Shown in pieces: positions 23,895 through 31,750 of a DNA stretch of 49,744 nucleotides. Made by a program: the position numbers and the translations under genes. Source of the DNA: a virus; IMG/VR virus record IMGVR_UViG_3300046703_000103, positions 1-49,744 of that record. One strand, 5' to 3'. Position 1 is the stretch's first letter, and every line of letters starts with the position of its first letter. Below the pieces are notes generated by a model. That model was given only the letters and a program-made list of their open reading frames with translations. It did not search any database and was not told the origin of the DNA.

Positions 23895-25790
23895 CTACTT
23901 GTGGTATCGAGGCCCAAACCAGCCAGCCGCGCCAATCGGAAAGCCCAAGGCCCAGCTCGGAAGGGTAACCATTAAGTTGTGCAGAAAGTCATACGCTTCG
24001 CGCCCAGCGCTGGCAGGGACGTCGCATGCAATCTCATCATGACAGTGCATAACAGGACACAGGCCCGCCGCTTCAGCTCTCACCAGTGAGTCGGCCATTA
24101 GGCACCGGCACATCGCCTGAATTAGATTTTCTACGAGCTTGCCGCCGTAGGTGTACTCACGTCCACGCGTACCCAAAAATTCAAGGGAACTGTCCGCGCA
24201 AATGCGCGGAGCGTTGTAGACGACGGGCCGCCCGCTTGGCAAAATCACAGCCAAACCCTGCCCGAAAGGTGCGAATTCGAAGGGACCGACCTTTGAACAC
24301 ACTCCGTAGCATGCGTCCCGCCAAGCTTTTTCCACGGCCGCCCACAGGGCTACGATCGGCGCGTGTAGCTGGCGCCAAGCCCTGACAGCCTCCTTGGCTT
24401 GCACCGGATCTAAACGCACGCGTCCCATTTTATACGCTGTTTCAACAAACTTGGCCGCGCCTTGGCCATAGCCGCAGGCCAGTTCAAGGATTTTGCCTAT
24501 GTTGTACTCATAGGTCCCTTTCTTGGCTTGTTCGACCGGCACACCAAAAACGTGCGCACCCATAATGCTGTAGGGGTTGGCGCCCGTTTTTGCGTCATAG
24601 GCCGAGAAAGCGTCCAAGGCCCTTTGATCGACGGCAACCCACGCCAAGGCTCGCGCTTCCACGCCCGTGAAATCACACACGACCAGTGTATTGCCTGAAC
24701 TGGCTGTCAGGCAGGCGCGTAACAAAACATCGATTTCATCCTGGGTGGCCAGGTGCCCGGCCTTGCACGCGTCGGCCCCGGCGCAAATCGCGTCAACCTT
24801 AAGATCTTCAAGGGCCTTGGCTGGACGTGGCAGGTTTTGCAGCTGCATGCCCCGGCCCGACCAACGGCCTGTGTGAGCTCCGTAATACAGGTGAGTATCA
24901 CGTAGGCGTCCGTCCGCGCTAACGTGCGCCAGGCCCGCTTCTAACTTACCCCGGGCTATTGACGCCAGGGCACCACGCGCACGCGCCAGAGGGTGCGCGC
25001 ATCCTTCCAAGGTGGCTTTCTGGGCATCGGGCAGTCCGGTCGCTTCGCAGAATTGGACAGGACTGCGCGCGGCCTTAGTAACGCGGTCAGCTGTCCAGCC
25101 CAATTCCGCAGCTACTTCGGCCACACTTGCATGGGCGTTTTCGGCATCGCACTGCAAAAGAGCGCGCACAAGGTCTGAATCCAGGCAAATTCCGCGATCG
25201 TTAACGATCGCATCCACATGGCGCACATCCACATCAAATTGAGCCCACCAGCTCAGCGTGGGCCAGGCCTCAACCAGCACAAGAACGTCAAGTGCGCAAT
25301 AGGGCTCCACAGTGGCTGCAGCTTCAGGTGTATAGGCGGCTTGCGTTCCCTGGACGTGCTTTTGGCTAGCGTCCAGAGTGGCCCACTCCTTGGCATTTAT
25401 GTGCGTGGGGCGCCTGCACGTCGAAAGACTTGTGGTGAATCGACTGGCGGCTTTGTCCTTTTCGGCCACACCCAGGCGGGCACTAAGATCGGCCAGGGCC
25501 CCAGGAAGTCCTGCGATGCGCGCTAGCTGGCTGGTATCCACCCAGCCCGCAGACTGGAATCCCAGTTGCTCCGCACCGAACCGGTCAAAGCCTTGAGCGT
25601 TATGCGCAGCCAATACGCGCCCGGCATGCGGCCAAGGCATGCCCGGGCGCCACATACCAGGCGTGCCGTCGTTCCACGCACAGCAAAGCGGCACGGTGGA
25701 AGCGTGGGCCCAGTAGTTGCGCCCACCCACTTTTTTGAGGTCGGCGCGCGATCGGGACTCAAAATCTACTATGACTGGTCGTTCGTCCAC
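23895..25790 (-). CDS. Family A DNA polymerase with 3'-5' proofreading domain
   Basis: 631 residues from GTG 25790, which has an AAGGAGGT ribosome site four bases upstream. Exonuclease motifs are present: VDFESRS (Asp/Glu of Exo I, residue ~10), HNAQGFDRF (Exo II) and YCALDVLVL (Exo III). Polymerase motifs follow: VCDFTGVEARALAWVA (motif A), GKILELACGYGQG (motif B) and HCHDEIACDVP (motif C). There is no 5' nuclease domain. It is the replicative polymerase of the phage. Its start lies 22 bp inside the Dam gene. Whether it prefers modified dNTPs cannot be told from the sequence. Confidence 0.9.
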   Translation of the reverse strand: MDERPVIVDFESRSRADLKKVGGRNYWAHASTVPLCCAWNDGTPGMWRPGMPWPHAGRVLAAHNAQGFDRFGAEQLGFQSAGWVDTSQLARIAGLPGALADLSARLGVAEKDKAASRFTTSLSTCRRPTHINAKEWATLDASQKHVQGTQAAYTPEAAATVEPYCALDVLVLVEAWPTLSWWAQFDVDVRHVDAIVNDRGICLDSDLVRALLQCDAENAHASVAEVAAELGWTADRVTKAARSPVQFCEATGLPDAQKATLEGCAHPLARARGALASIARGKLEAGLAHVSADGRLRDTHLYYGAHTGRWSGRGMQLQNLPRPAKALEDLKVDAICAGADACKAGHLATQDEIDVLLRACLTASSGNTLVVCDFTGVEARALAWVAVDQRALDAFSAYDAKTGANPYSIMGAHVFGVPVEQAKKGTYEYNIGKILELACGYGQGAAKFVETAYKMGRVRLDPVQAKEAVRAWRQLHAPIVALWAAVEKAWRDACYGVCSKVGPFEFAPFGQGLAVILPSGRPVVYNAPRICADSSLEFLGTRGREYTYGGKLVENLIQAMCRCLMADSLVRAEAAGLCPVMHCHDEIACDVPASAGREAYDFLHNLMVTLPSWALGFPIGAAGWFGPRYHK

Positions 25791-26551
25791 ACAACCTCCT
25801 TGGACCGGGCGCCGGCCACGCCGCGCATTTTGCCGCGCATGCCTGATACCTCGTGTGAGGGCCTGAAGGGCAGCCAATCAGCACCCTCCTGTTCGCACAC
25901 AACGACTTGGCCCGGCAACCGCTGGCACCAATCGGCAAGAGCCGGGTAGTTAATGCCTGCGCCGTGCAAGTAGCTGGTGTATTTAACGTGCTGATACGGC
26001 GGGTCAATGAACCACGTAGCTTCGGGCGCAAGTGCCGGATCAATTTGTTCCCAGCTCGCGCAAAACGCCTGCCAATGCTTAATCGTGACCACGGCGTGAA
26101 CCAGGTAATCCCGTGTGTTTTTGTGCCACATACCGGTGTTCCCACCATATTGGCCCACTCCGTGCGCCTGGCACCACGGGGATTCTCCCGTGGTTATGTT
26201 GCTTACGGTCCAGCTCGAACAGTGCCCCGTACGTTGCCAACGGCGCATTAACTGGGCCGCTCCGTCGGATAGGCCTAGAGTGCGTATGTCCGTTCCTTGC
26301 GTGAGACCTGTGACCGGCATAGCCGCAATTTCGTTCGCGTGGCCTTCGATAAGCCAGCTCCACAAGTCGATCAATTCCGCGTCCAGGTCTATCAGAATCA
26401 CTTCGCGGTCACGGTAACGCAATGAGTACCCGGCCCCACCAGCAAAAGGTTCGACGATCGTTTGGTACTTGGGCGGCGGGTAAAACTTCCCTGATCGGCA
26501 CTTCGAACCGAAGTATTTGAACAGGGGCAGCCGGCCGCGAAATTCGGTCAC
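25769..26551 (-). CDS. DNA adenine methyltransferase (Dam/D12 class)
   Basis: 260 residues from GTG 26551 (GTGA overlap). Motifs in order: LFKYFGSKCR near the N-terminus, VEPFAGGAGYSLRY (AdoMet-binding motif I, ~residue 37) and WFIDPPY (catalytic motif IV, ~residue 183). These define D12-class N6-adenine methylases. A phage copy usually protects genome DNA from host restriction; the recognition site is unknown. Located directly upstream of the polymerase in the replication operon. Confidence 0.85.
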   Translation of the reverse strand: MTEFRGRLPLFKYFGSKCRSGKFYPPPKYQTIVEPFAGGAGYSLRYRDREVILIDLDAELIDLWSWLIEGHANEIAAMPVTGLTQGTDIRTLGLSDGAAQLMRRWQRTGHCSSWTVSNITTGESPWCQAHGVGQYGGNTGMWHKNTRDYLVHAVVTIKHWQAFCASWEQIDPALAPEATWFIDPPYQHVKYTSYLHGAGINYPALADWCQRLPGQVVVCEQEGADWLPFRPSHEVSGMRGKMRGVAGARSKEVVWTNDQS

Positions 26552-26742
26552 AGTTCGGCCGCAGCCAATCCCGCGGCCTGTTCCCACGCACGCAATAGTT
26601 CAAACAATGCACGACGGTTGGCTGATGTTTCGTGCCGGGCCGCTGGGCAGATTTGGTCAAGCGAGGCTTCGTGCTTGGCCCACTCACACCGCTGTGCTTC
26701 GGGGATTGCGTCAAACGTGCGTTTTGCATCAAATTTCAACAT
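26548..26742 (-). CDS. Small protein in replication operon, unknown
   Basis: 64 residues, helical and charged, with CEWAKHEASLDQICPAARH in the middle and an Ala/Leu-rich C-terminus. It is coupled by GTGA to the methylase and overlaps the upstream small gene by seven bases. No family recognised. Confidence 0.5.
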   Translation of the reverse strand: MLKFDAKRTFDAIPEAQRCEWAKHEASLDQICPAARHETSANRRALFELLRAWEQAAGLAAAEL

Positions 26743-26903
26743 GACAAGTCTCCCCAGTCATTCACCAGTCGCGCAAGTGCGGAACACGTATCATCGTCGA
26801 TCTCTCCATCTAAGACGTCTTCTAAGTCTACATCCGCGAAGTACAGGGCCCTTCGGGTGTCGTTGGACAGGCGCCCAAATAGGGCTTTAGCAAGGTCGTT
26901 CAT
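26736..26903 (-). CDS. Small acidic protein, unknown
   Basis: 55 residues from ATG 26903, with an acidic central stretch (DVDLEDVLDGEIDDDT). Longer in-frame starts exist but reach back into an untypical basic leader. Such short acidic proteins are often DNA mimics or partner-binding peptides, which is only a possibility here. Confidence 0.45.
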   Translation of the reverse strand: MNDLAKALFGRLSNDTRRALYFADVDLEDVLDGEIDDDTCSALARLVNDWGDLSC

Positions 26904-26971
26904 GGGGATTTCCAGGTAAAAGCCTACGCGCCTGGGGGTCAAATTGGCCAGGCGCGTGAGCTGAAGTTTAA

Positions 26972-27502
26972 TTAGGTTGCGGGACCGTACCACTCACTGG
27001 GGTAGTACTTCTTTCCCGCATCGGGAGGATTGCCTGGTGTGACATCCACGCGTAGCTTGCCACCAATCAAATGGACAGGTAAGCTTGCGTCCGCAACTTT
27101 GGTGAGGGCTTCAGCTAAACATCGGTCAAAGAAGGGCCGAGCTTGCGCGAGTGCGCTTTCATCGTTGGGGTCAACGCCCATATTGCAGTACACGAATTTA
27201 GCAAAATACCCCTGCCAGCCTTTACCTGTTTGGCTGCGCACGTAAGAACTTTGCGCGCCGGATTGCACGCTGGGATTGTTCGATTCCACGACGTGGTATT
27301 CGACAATCACATTAGTAGTACGTATTTTATAGTCATCTACCTGCACAACGTAGCTAAAATTTTCGGGCAGCCTAGGCCGGCCCGATGCTGGGATTTCGAC
27401 GCTGCCTAGTCCGGCAAATGGGTTGGAAGCTGCGAAACCGTTGACGGGTGCTTGTGCTTGTGCTTGTGCTTGTGCTTGTGCTTGTGCTTGAAATGGGTTC
27501 AT
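26972..27502 (-). CDS. Possible single-strand DNA-binding-like replication protein
   Basis: 176 residues. It begins with MNPF and seven Gln-Ala dipeptides, then NPFAGLGSVEIPASGRPRLP and a beta-rich domain (FSYVVQVDDYKI, NVIVEYHVVESNN, GWQGYFAKFVYCNMG) ending KKYYPSEWYG. The fold pattern and place between helicase and polymerase resemble phage proteins thought to bind single-stranded DNA, but no diagnostic motif is seen. The Gln-Ala run is encoded by a hexanucleotide microsatellite. Confidence 0.5.
   Translation of the reverse strand: MNPFQAQAQAQAQAQAQAPVNGFAASNPFAGLGSVEIPASGRPRLPENFSYVVQVDDYKIRTTNVIVEYHVVESNNPSVQSGAQSSYVRSQTGKGWQGYFAKFVYCNMGVDPNDESALAQARPFFDRCLAEALTKVADASLPVHLIGGKLRVDVTPGNPPDAGKKYYPSEWYGPAT
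27449..27490 (-). repeat. Hexanucleotide microsatellite coding (Gln-Ala)x7
   Basis: Seven TGCTTG units on the plus strand (CAAGCA on the coding strand). Length changes keep the frame and only alter an N-terminal tail. Confidence 0.85.
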
Positions 27503-27567
27503 GTTTATCCTTGTTTGCGCTGGAAAATCCAGCGGATTCCTGAGTGTGACCTACAGCGCGCGGGCCG

Positions 27568-29283
27568 TCAAGGCCTTTTGCGCCAAACCGGATACGTTTG
27601 GGGGATATTTCCCCACTGAATGTCGGCAATGTCCAGCAACTGCGAATCATCACCCATCGCGCCGTCCGTCGCGTACTGGGCGTCCGCCACACATTGGCGC
27701 AAGTTGCTGGCGTGTTCCGCGCAACCCACAAACACGGTCACATCCACGCGTGTCGATTTTTGCCCGATACGAAACCACCGACCGAGGTTTTGCTGCATTT
27801 GCAGGTTGTTCGGCGGAGGTTGCATCAGAAGCCCACGGTGCCACCGTTGCAGGTTTCGACCCTCCCCGTTTGCGCGCGTTGACGCAACGCAGGCCGGGCC
27901 GCTAAACCCTTCAATCGAACGCCCCGCAACGTCCAAGCCTCCAGGGCCGAAAAACGGCACACCCGCGACGTGAGCCAAGGCATCGCTGAAGGCTGTGTTG
28001 TCACAGAAAACCACGCCAGGACTTTTGGCGATCCATTCGCGTGCGTAGGCAATGGCACCGCCGTCTATCCACTGGGCAACTGTCTCTGGCTTATAGGACT
28101 CGCGGATGGCGCGCCACTCAGTGACTTCAGCCGCGTCCGGAAAGGCTCGCGCAACCTCGTCCGGGCTGTCGTACCGGCCGCCCATTGGGGCACGCACAAA
28201 ACTAAAGTATGCTTTACGTTTTGTGAGCCAGACCTCGGGAGCCGGGTACTTCCACCGGAGCCAGTACCCCAGGGGCATGGTACGCACGTGGCGAGCCATG
28301 TCCAAGGCTTCCACGATTTCAGTGCCATCGGGCAGGACCCAATTCCTGAGGGAGTTAAAGGCATCGGTCACGGCCGGCCCCGCCTCTTGGACGTGTTCCG
28401 TTATGTGAAGCTCCGCGCCGATCGTGGATGCAGGCACACTGTAAATGACAACCCCGGGTGTCTCGGCTAAGCGCCGCCTGTAAGCTCTTCGAATAGCCCG
28501 AAGCTCGCCCATTTCTGCAACCTCCGCGGGATCACACCATTGAAGTAAAACCCCAGCCTCACACCGCGAGCCCATATCTAAGCGTTCGTCCAGCGCGTCC
28601 GCCCACTCTTCAACGGTTTCGATCCGTGTCGGCACAGGCGGGTGCGTCGGTAAGCACCAAGGCACAATGTGGCAGTAGTCCTTAATTGACCGTTTGGTGA
28701 TTGATCCTGTTCCACAAACCACAATCCGATCGGGATTCGCCTTACGCCACCGGCGAAATCGCGCGGTGCGGCTGGCGTGTGGGTTCTTAAAGTGATGGCT
28801 TTCGTCCACCAAAAGCACCAACGGGTCCAGGGTTTCCAATAGGTTTTTGCCGCTTACGGGGGAAATCGCGTCAAAGTGTATTGTTTGGGGTGGCGGAACG
28901 TTCCAGTCACGCAGGTACGCCACAATCTCAGCCTTGCGCCCGGTGTTGTCCAGACCGGCTTTAACTAGATGATACGTGCGCGCGACCACGCCGGGAAAAC
29001 GCATTTCCAAGGCCGCGGCAACCAGCAAGAACGCCAGTGTTTTGCCCGAGCCTACACCCATAGGCAAAAAACCCCCACGGTTTTGTAGGACCTCTCGCAC
29101 GGCAATGGCCTGCACAGGCAACATAGTTGCAGAGCTTCCTGAGCGCCTGAAAATCGGGGTCAACTCGCGTGAAAGGGCCTCGCCTTCGGCTTGTGTCCAC
29201 GTACGCCGCGGAATAGCAGACACACGATAGAATTCCGCGGACGCCATTACTGTGCGACGTTGACCGAAGGGGGTGGGGATCAC
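27568..29283 (-). CDS. Superfamily 2 DNA helicase
   Basis: About 570 residues. GTG 29283 overlaps the previous TGA (GTGA); ATG 29247 is the alternative start. Motif I GVGSGKT (Walker A), motif II VDESHH (DExH), motif III-like VVCGTGS, and C-terminal NLQRWHRGLLM and QNLGRWFRIGQ (motifs V/VI region with the arginine finger, SNF2-like RIGQ) show an SF2 helicase of the SNF2-like type. It probably unwinds DNA for the family A polymerase or at recombination. It follows a DnaQ-like exonuclease. Confidence 0.8.
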   Translation of the reverse strand: MIPTPFGQRRTVMASAEFYRVSAIPRRTWTQAEGEALSRELTPIFRRSGSSATMLPVQAIAVREVLQNRGGFLPMGVGSGKTLAFLLVAAALEMRFPGVVARTYHLVKAGLDNTGRKAEIVAYLRDWNVPPPQTIHFDAISPVSGKNLLETLDPLVLLVDESHHFKNPHASRTARFRRWRKANPDRIVVCGTGSITKRSIKDYCHIVPWCLPTHPPVPTRIETVEEWADALDERLDMGSRCEAGVLLQWCDPAEVAEMGELRAIRRAYRRRLAETPGVVIYSVPASTIGAELHITEHVQEAGPAVTDAFNSLRNWVLPDGTEIVEALDMARHVRTMPLGYWLRWKYPAPEVWLTKRKAYFSFVRAPMGGRYDSPDEVARAFPDAAEVTEWRAIRESYKPETVAQWIDGGAIAYAREWIAKSPGVVFCDNTAFSDALAHVAGVPFFGPGGLDVAGRSIEGFSGPACVASTRANGEGRNLQRWHRGLLMQPPPNNLQMQQNLGRWFRIGQKSTRVDVTVFVGCAEHASNLRQCVADAQYATDGAMGDDSQLLDIADIQWGNIPQTYPVWRKRP

Positions 29284-29858
29284 GTTGGGCGCCAAAACAT
29301 TTGCCGAATCCAACGGGCCACGTCAAGCATGTGCAGGGCGTCATCGAGCGCACGATGTGTCGCACCCACAAGCGCAGGCATATCCGAGAATTTGCACCCG
29401 TACCATTGCATTACAAGGTCACGCCAGGCCGAGATATCAAAGGCTCTGTGGCCCCAAAGGCGACGCACGCGCGGCAAGTACGCGGTCAGGAAATCGTTGT
29501 CCACACCGACGGCGCCTTGGCAACAAAACAACGTTGACTTATCGTCCGGGAAAATGCCGAAGCCTGCGGCCCACGTCACGAGGTAGTCCGAGAGCGCGTT
29601 CGTAGCTGCGGCGCGGTCCGTACACATTTTCATGGCATCGAAGTGCTCGGCCCAAAGTCCGTTGTCTAAGTGCATTTGTTGCACATACGGATTGGCCACG
29701 TCAAAAGCTGCGCGCGTGTCGGCCGGTACTAACTGCGAAATCTGGCCCAAAACCTTAAAGTTCAGGTCCGTTACCACAAGCGCAATTTCAAGCAGCGCGT
29801 GACCGGGCTCGGGTTTAAGCCCAGATGTTTCCGTATCAACCCAGAGCAGGGCGTTCAC
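29280..29858 (-). CDS. DnaQ-like DEDDh 3'-5' exonuclease
   Basis: 192 residues starting with GTG 29858. VDTETSGL (Exo I with Asp and Glu), then VDNDFLTAYLP (Exo II Asp) and HRALDDALHML (Exo III His and Asp) make a complete DEDDh set; the layout is like oligoribonuclease. It could degrade short oligonucleotides or add proofreading or end trimming. Start and stop both overlap neighbours by four bases. Confidence 0.85.
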   Translation of the reverse strand: MNALLWVDTETSGLKPEPGHALLEIALVVTDLNFKVLGQISQLVPADTRAAFDVANPYVQQMHLDNGLWAEHFDAMKMCTDRAAATNALSDYLVTWAAGFGIFPDDKSTLFCCQGAVGVDNDFLTAYLPRVRRLWGHRAFDISAWRDLVMQWYGCKFSDMPALVGATHRALDDALHMLDVARWIRQMFWRPT

Positions 29859-30007
29859 GAAGCCCTTGCTTTTCTAGCTCTGTTTCGGCTGGACTTAGTT
29901 TCGTACGCCTGCCGCGCTTCACGTTGCGCCGTGGGTGTTTCATGCCGCCGCGAGTGAAATCCTGCTTTTTTCGCCTCGGCGCTGCTGTTGAATTTCGGTT
30001 TGGTCAC
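29855..30007 (-). CDS. Small basic protein, unknown
   Basis: 50 residues, strongly basic (MTKPKFNSSAEAKKAGFHSR start, RNRARKARAS end), from GTG 30007 with GGAACG upstream. It overlaps the exonuclease GTG by four bases. A nucleic-acid-binding role is plausible from charge only. Confidence 0.5.
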   Translation of the reverse strand: MTKPKFNSSAEAKKAGFHSRRHETPTAQREARQAYETKSSRNRARKARAS

Positions 30008-30210
30008 GCTGCGTTCCTTTGCTTTCGCACACGCTTCATTGCGTTGCGGACGTAATGCGGTCCGACGGATGCTCTGCCTAAAGCCGAAGCGATGAAAAGG
30101 GTGCCGTCGTAGGTCTCACGGAAACAGATCTGCGGGCCTTGAACAGGCACGCCGCGCCAAACAACGCGCTCTTTACGTGGGCCCGCAGATCTCCGAGCTT
30201 TGCGGTTCAC
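30004..30210 (-). CDS. Small basic protein, unknown
   Basis: 68 residues from GTG 30210, which overlaps the stop of the upstream nuclease gene (GTGA). A basic N-terminus (NRKARRSAGPRKERV) and basic C-terminus (RNAMKRVRKQRNAA) flank a short strand-turn region. No family recognised; the longer start at 30234 would overlap the nuclease more. Confidence 0.5.
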   Translation of the reverse strand: MNRKARRSAGPRKERVVWRGVPVQGPQICFRETYDGTLFIASALGRASVGPHYVRNAMKRVRKQRNAA

Positions 30211-31631
30211 TGTCCGAGCGCTTTCTGTCCGCACGTCACGAGGGCAAGCGCCCGATCGGCAAGGTCCACGGCAGGGTGCGCGGCGAGGGTTGGATTCATG
30301 GCCAAGGCAACCAACAAGTCAAAAAACCGATCCTCATAGGTGGTTTCCACCGGTTCCGTGGACATAATCACGCCCGGTTGCGTGGATGTTTCTTTGCACT
30401 TGCGCGTGCGCTTGATGGGAATCACAGGCGCATTCGCTTCAGGTGTTACAACTGCCGCAGCCGTAGCGGGTTGCAGCCACTGTGGAGGCGCAGGAATCGT
30501 CGCAGGCGTTGGCTGCGGTGCAAAGCTTGGATCAACCACAGGCGCGGTTTGTGGCGCGGCAGGTGCTGTAAGCCAAACAGGAGATTGCGCTAAGGCCGCG
30601 GGTTGCGCAGGCTGCGCAACGGGTGCGGCAGTGGGGGGCCACGCAATAGCGGGAGGCTGCGGGGGCGTTTGAGGTGCGGGCGCGGGTTGGCCAACGGCCG
30701 CGATTTGGCTGAAGATGCTTTGGGTCATTTTATTTAGGAGCTCCTGAGTGGGGTCTACAATACAATGTGTGCCTTTGTACGGGCATCCGCCAAAGGCCGA
30801 ACAGTGGGATAAATTTGTCGGAAACGTGCTTGAGTCGGTCTGAGCGATTCGATGCGCTATCATGGCCTTGCCTACGCCCAAAATCAAGGAAAATCGTTCA
30901 AGGCATGTTTCGCGCTGAGGTTCCACGATTACCGGCAGGCACCTGTGGGGCTTATTTGCCGTCAAATACAGCCAAGACGCACGCACAGTTGGCGCGTTGT
31001 ACGCCAAAAAAGCGTGCGCGGCGTACACGATGGCCTGCGGATCAGTCTCTAACAGGTCCTTGGCCGTATGGGCATACGCTAGATTGGACGTAGTTTTGTA
31101 ATCGTAGATTTCTACACCATCGGCCGTAAAGGCCTCGAGGTCCTTCAGGAACTCAATTTCAAGGCCGTCGATTTCCCAGTTGACGCATCGCTCAGGTGTG
31201 GCCGTGCCAGGTGCCGGTGTGCACGCAAGCGCAGAATACGCAATCCGGCCAATGTACGTGGTCGTGTCTGGCGGAATTGCGTACCGTTGCCAGTTTTCCA
31301 GCACAGCGTGAACCAGGCCGCCCCGATCGCTGTACTCGTTACCCGGCCGCGGCACACCCCCAATCTTGTCTAGGGCCCATTGGCGCGGGCACTGATACAT
31401 GTACTGAGTCAACTGACTCGGGCTGACGTGCAATGCTCGGACGTTGACAAAGCCCAAAAAACCTAAGGCGGGCTCATCAGCTATTTGCACATTGTGCGTT
31501 TTCCGCACGCCAAACCGCACGCCACTTTGCGTCCGGCCATGCACAGCGTGGCCGTCCTGGCTTTCAATCACAGCCAGGAAGTCCCTAAACTGAACCTGAG
31601 AGCCGACGGGTAGATCGGCGAGGGTATTCAT
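30207..31631 (-). CDS. PD-(D/E)XK nuclease, RecB/Cas4-like, with Pro/Ala tail
   Basis: 474 residues from ATG 31631, with GAGAAG upstream. Residues ~75-290 form the nuclease: CPRQW with an early Cys, RGGLVHAVLE (the conserved His), EIYDYKTTSN (PD-(D/E)XK core, Asp and Lys) and a Cys cluster C-x(6)-CPYKGTHC that with the first Cys could hold an Fe-S cluster as in AddB/Cas4. Residues ~300-420 are a Pro/Ala/Gln-rich linker followed by a short helical domain, so the C-terminus may be a protein-interaction arm. It is the first gene of the replication operon and probably processes DNA ends for recombination. Confidence 0.75.
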   Translation of the reverse strand: MNTLADLPVGSQVQFRDFLAVIESQDGHAVHGRTQSGVRFGVRKTHNVQIADEPALGFLGFVNVRALHVSPSQLTQYMYQCPRQWALDKIGGVPRPGNEYSDRGGLVHAVLENWQRYAIPPDTTTYIGRIAYSALACTPAPGTATPERCVNWEIDGLEIEFLKDLEAFTADGVEIYDYKTTSNLAYAHTAKDLLETDPQAIVYAAHAFLAYNAPTVRASWLYLTANKPHRCLPVIVEPQRETCLERFSLILGVGKAMIAHRIAQTDSSTFPTNLSHCSAFGGCPYKGTHCIVDPTQELLNKMTQSIFSQIAAVGQPAPAPQTPPQPPAIAWPPTAAPVAQPAQPAALAQSPVWLTAPAAPQTAPVVDPSFAPQPTPATIPAPPQWLQPATAAAVVTPEANAPVIPIKRTRKCKETSTQPGVIMSTEPVETTYEDRFFDLLVALAMNPTLAAHPAVDLADRALALVTCGQKALGQ

Positions 31632-31679
31632 CTTGCTTCTCACGCGTAAGACCACTTGCCCACGGCAGCTAGTGTGCCC

Positions 31680-31707
31680 ACTCTAGCACGCGCAAATTAA
31701 AGTGCAA
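31680..31707 (-). promoter_or_regulatory. Promoter of the minus-strand replication operon
   Basis: On the minus strand: TTGCAC (31707-31702), 16-bp spacer, TAGAGT (31685-31680) preceded by TGC. This matches the extended -10 seen at other phage promoters. Unlike them it leaves a ~40-nt leader with a ribosome site before ATG 31631. Confidence 0.6.
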
Positions 31708-31719
31708 GGTCCCTTGCAC
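31702..31719. promoter_or_regulatory. Palindromic operator GTGCAAGG-TC-CCTTGCAC
   Basis: A perfect 8+2+8 inverted repeat in the 119-bp divergent gap. The complement of its left arm is the -35 box of the replication operon; its right arm contains the same TTGCAC facing the primase gene. A dimeric repressor here could shut both directions at once. Confidence 0.55.
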
Positions 31720-31750
31720 GCAGGTATCAAATAAGTCATGTTTACTGAGC

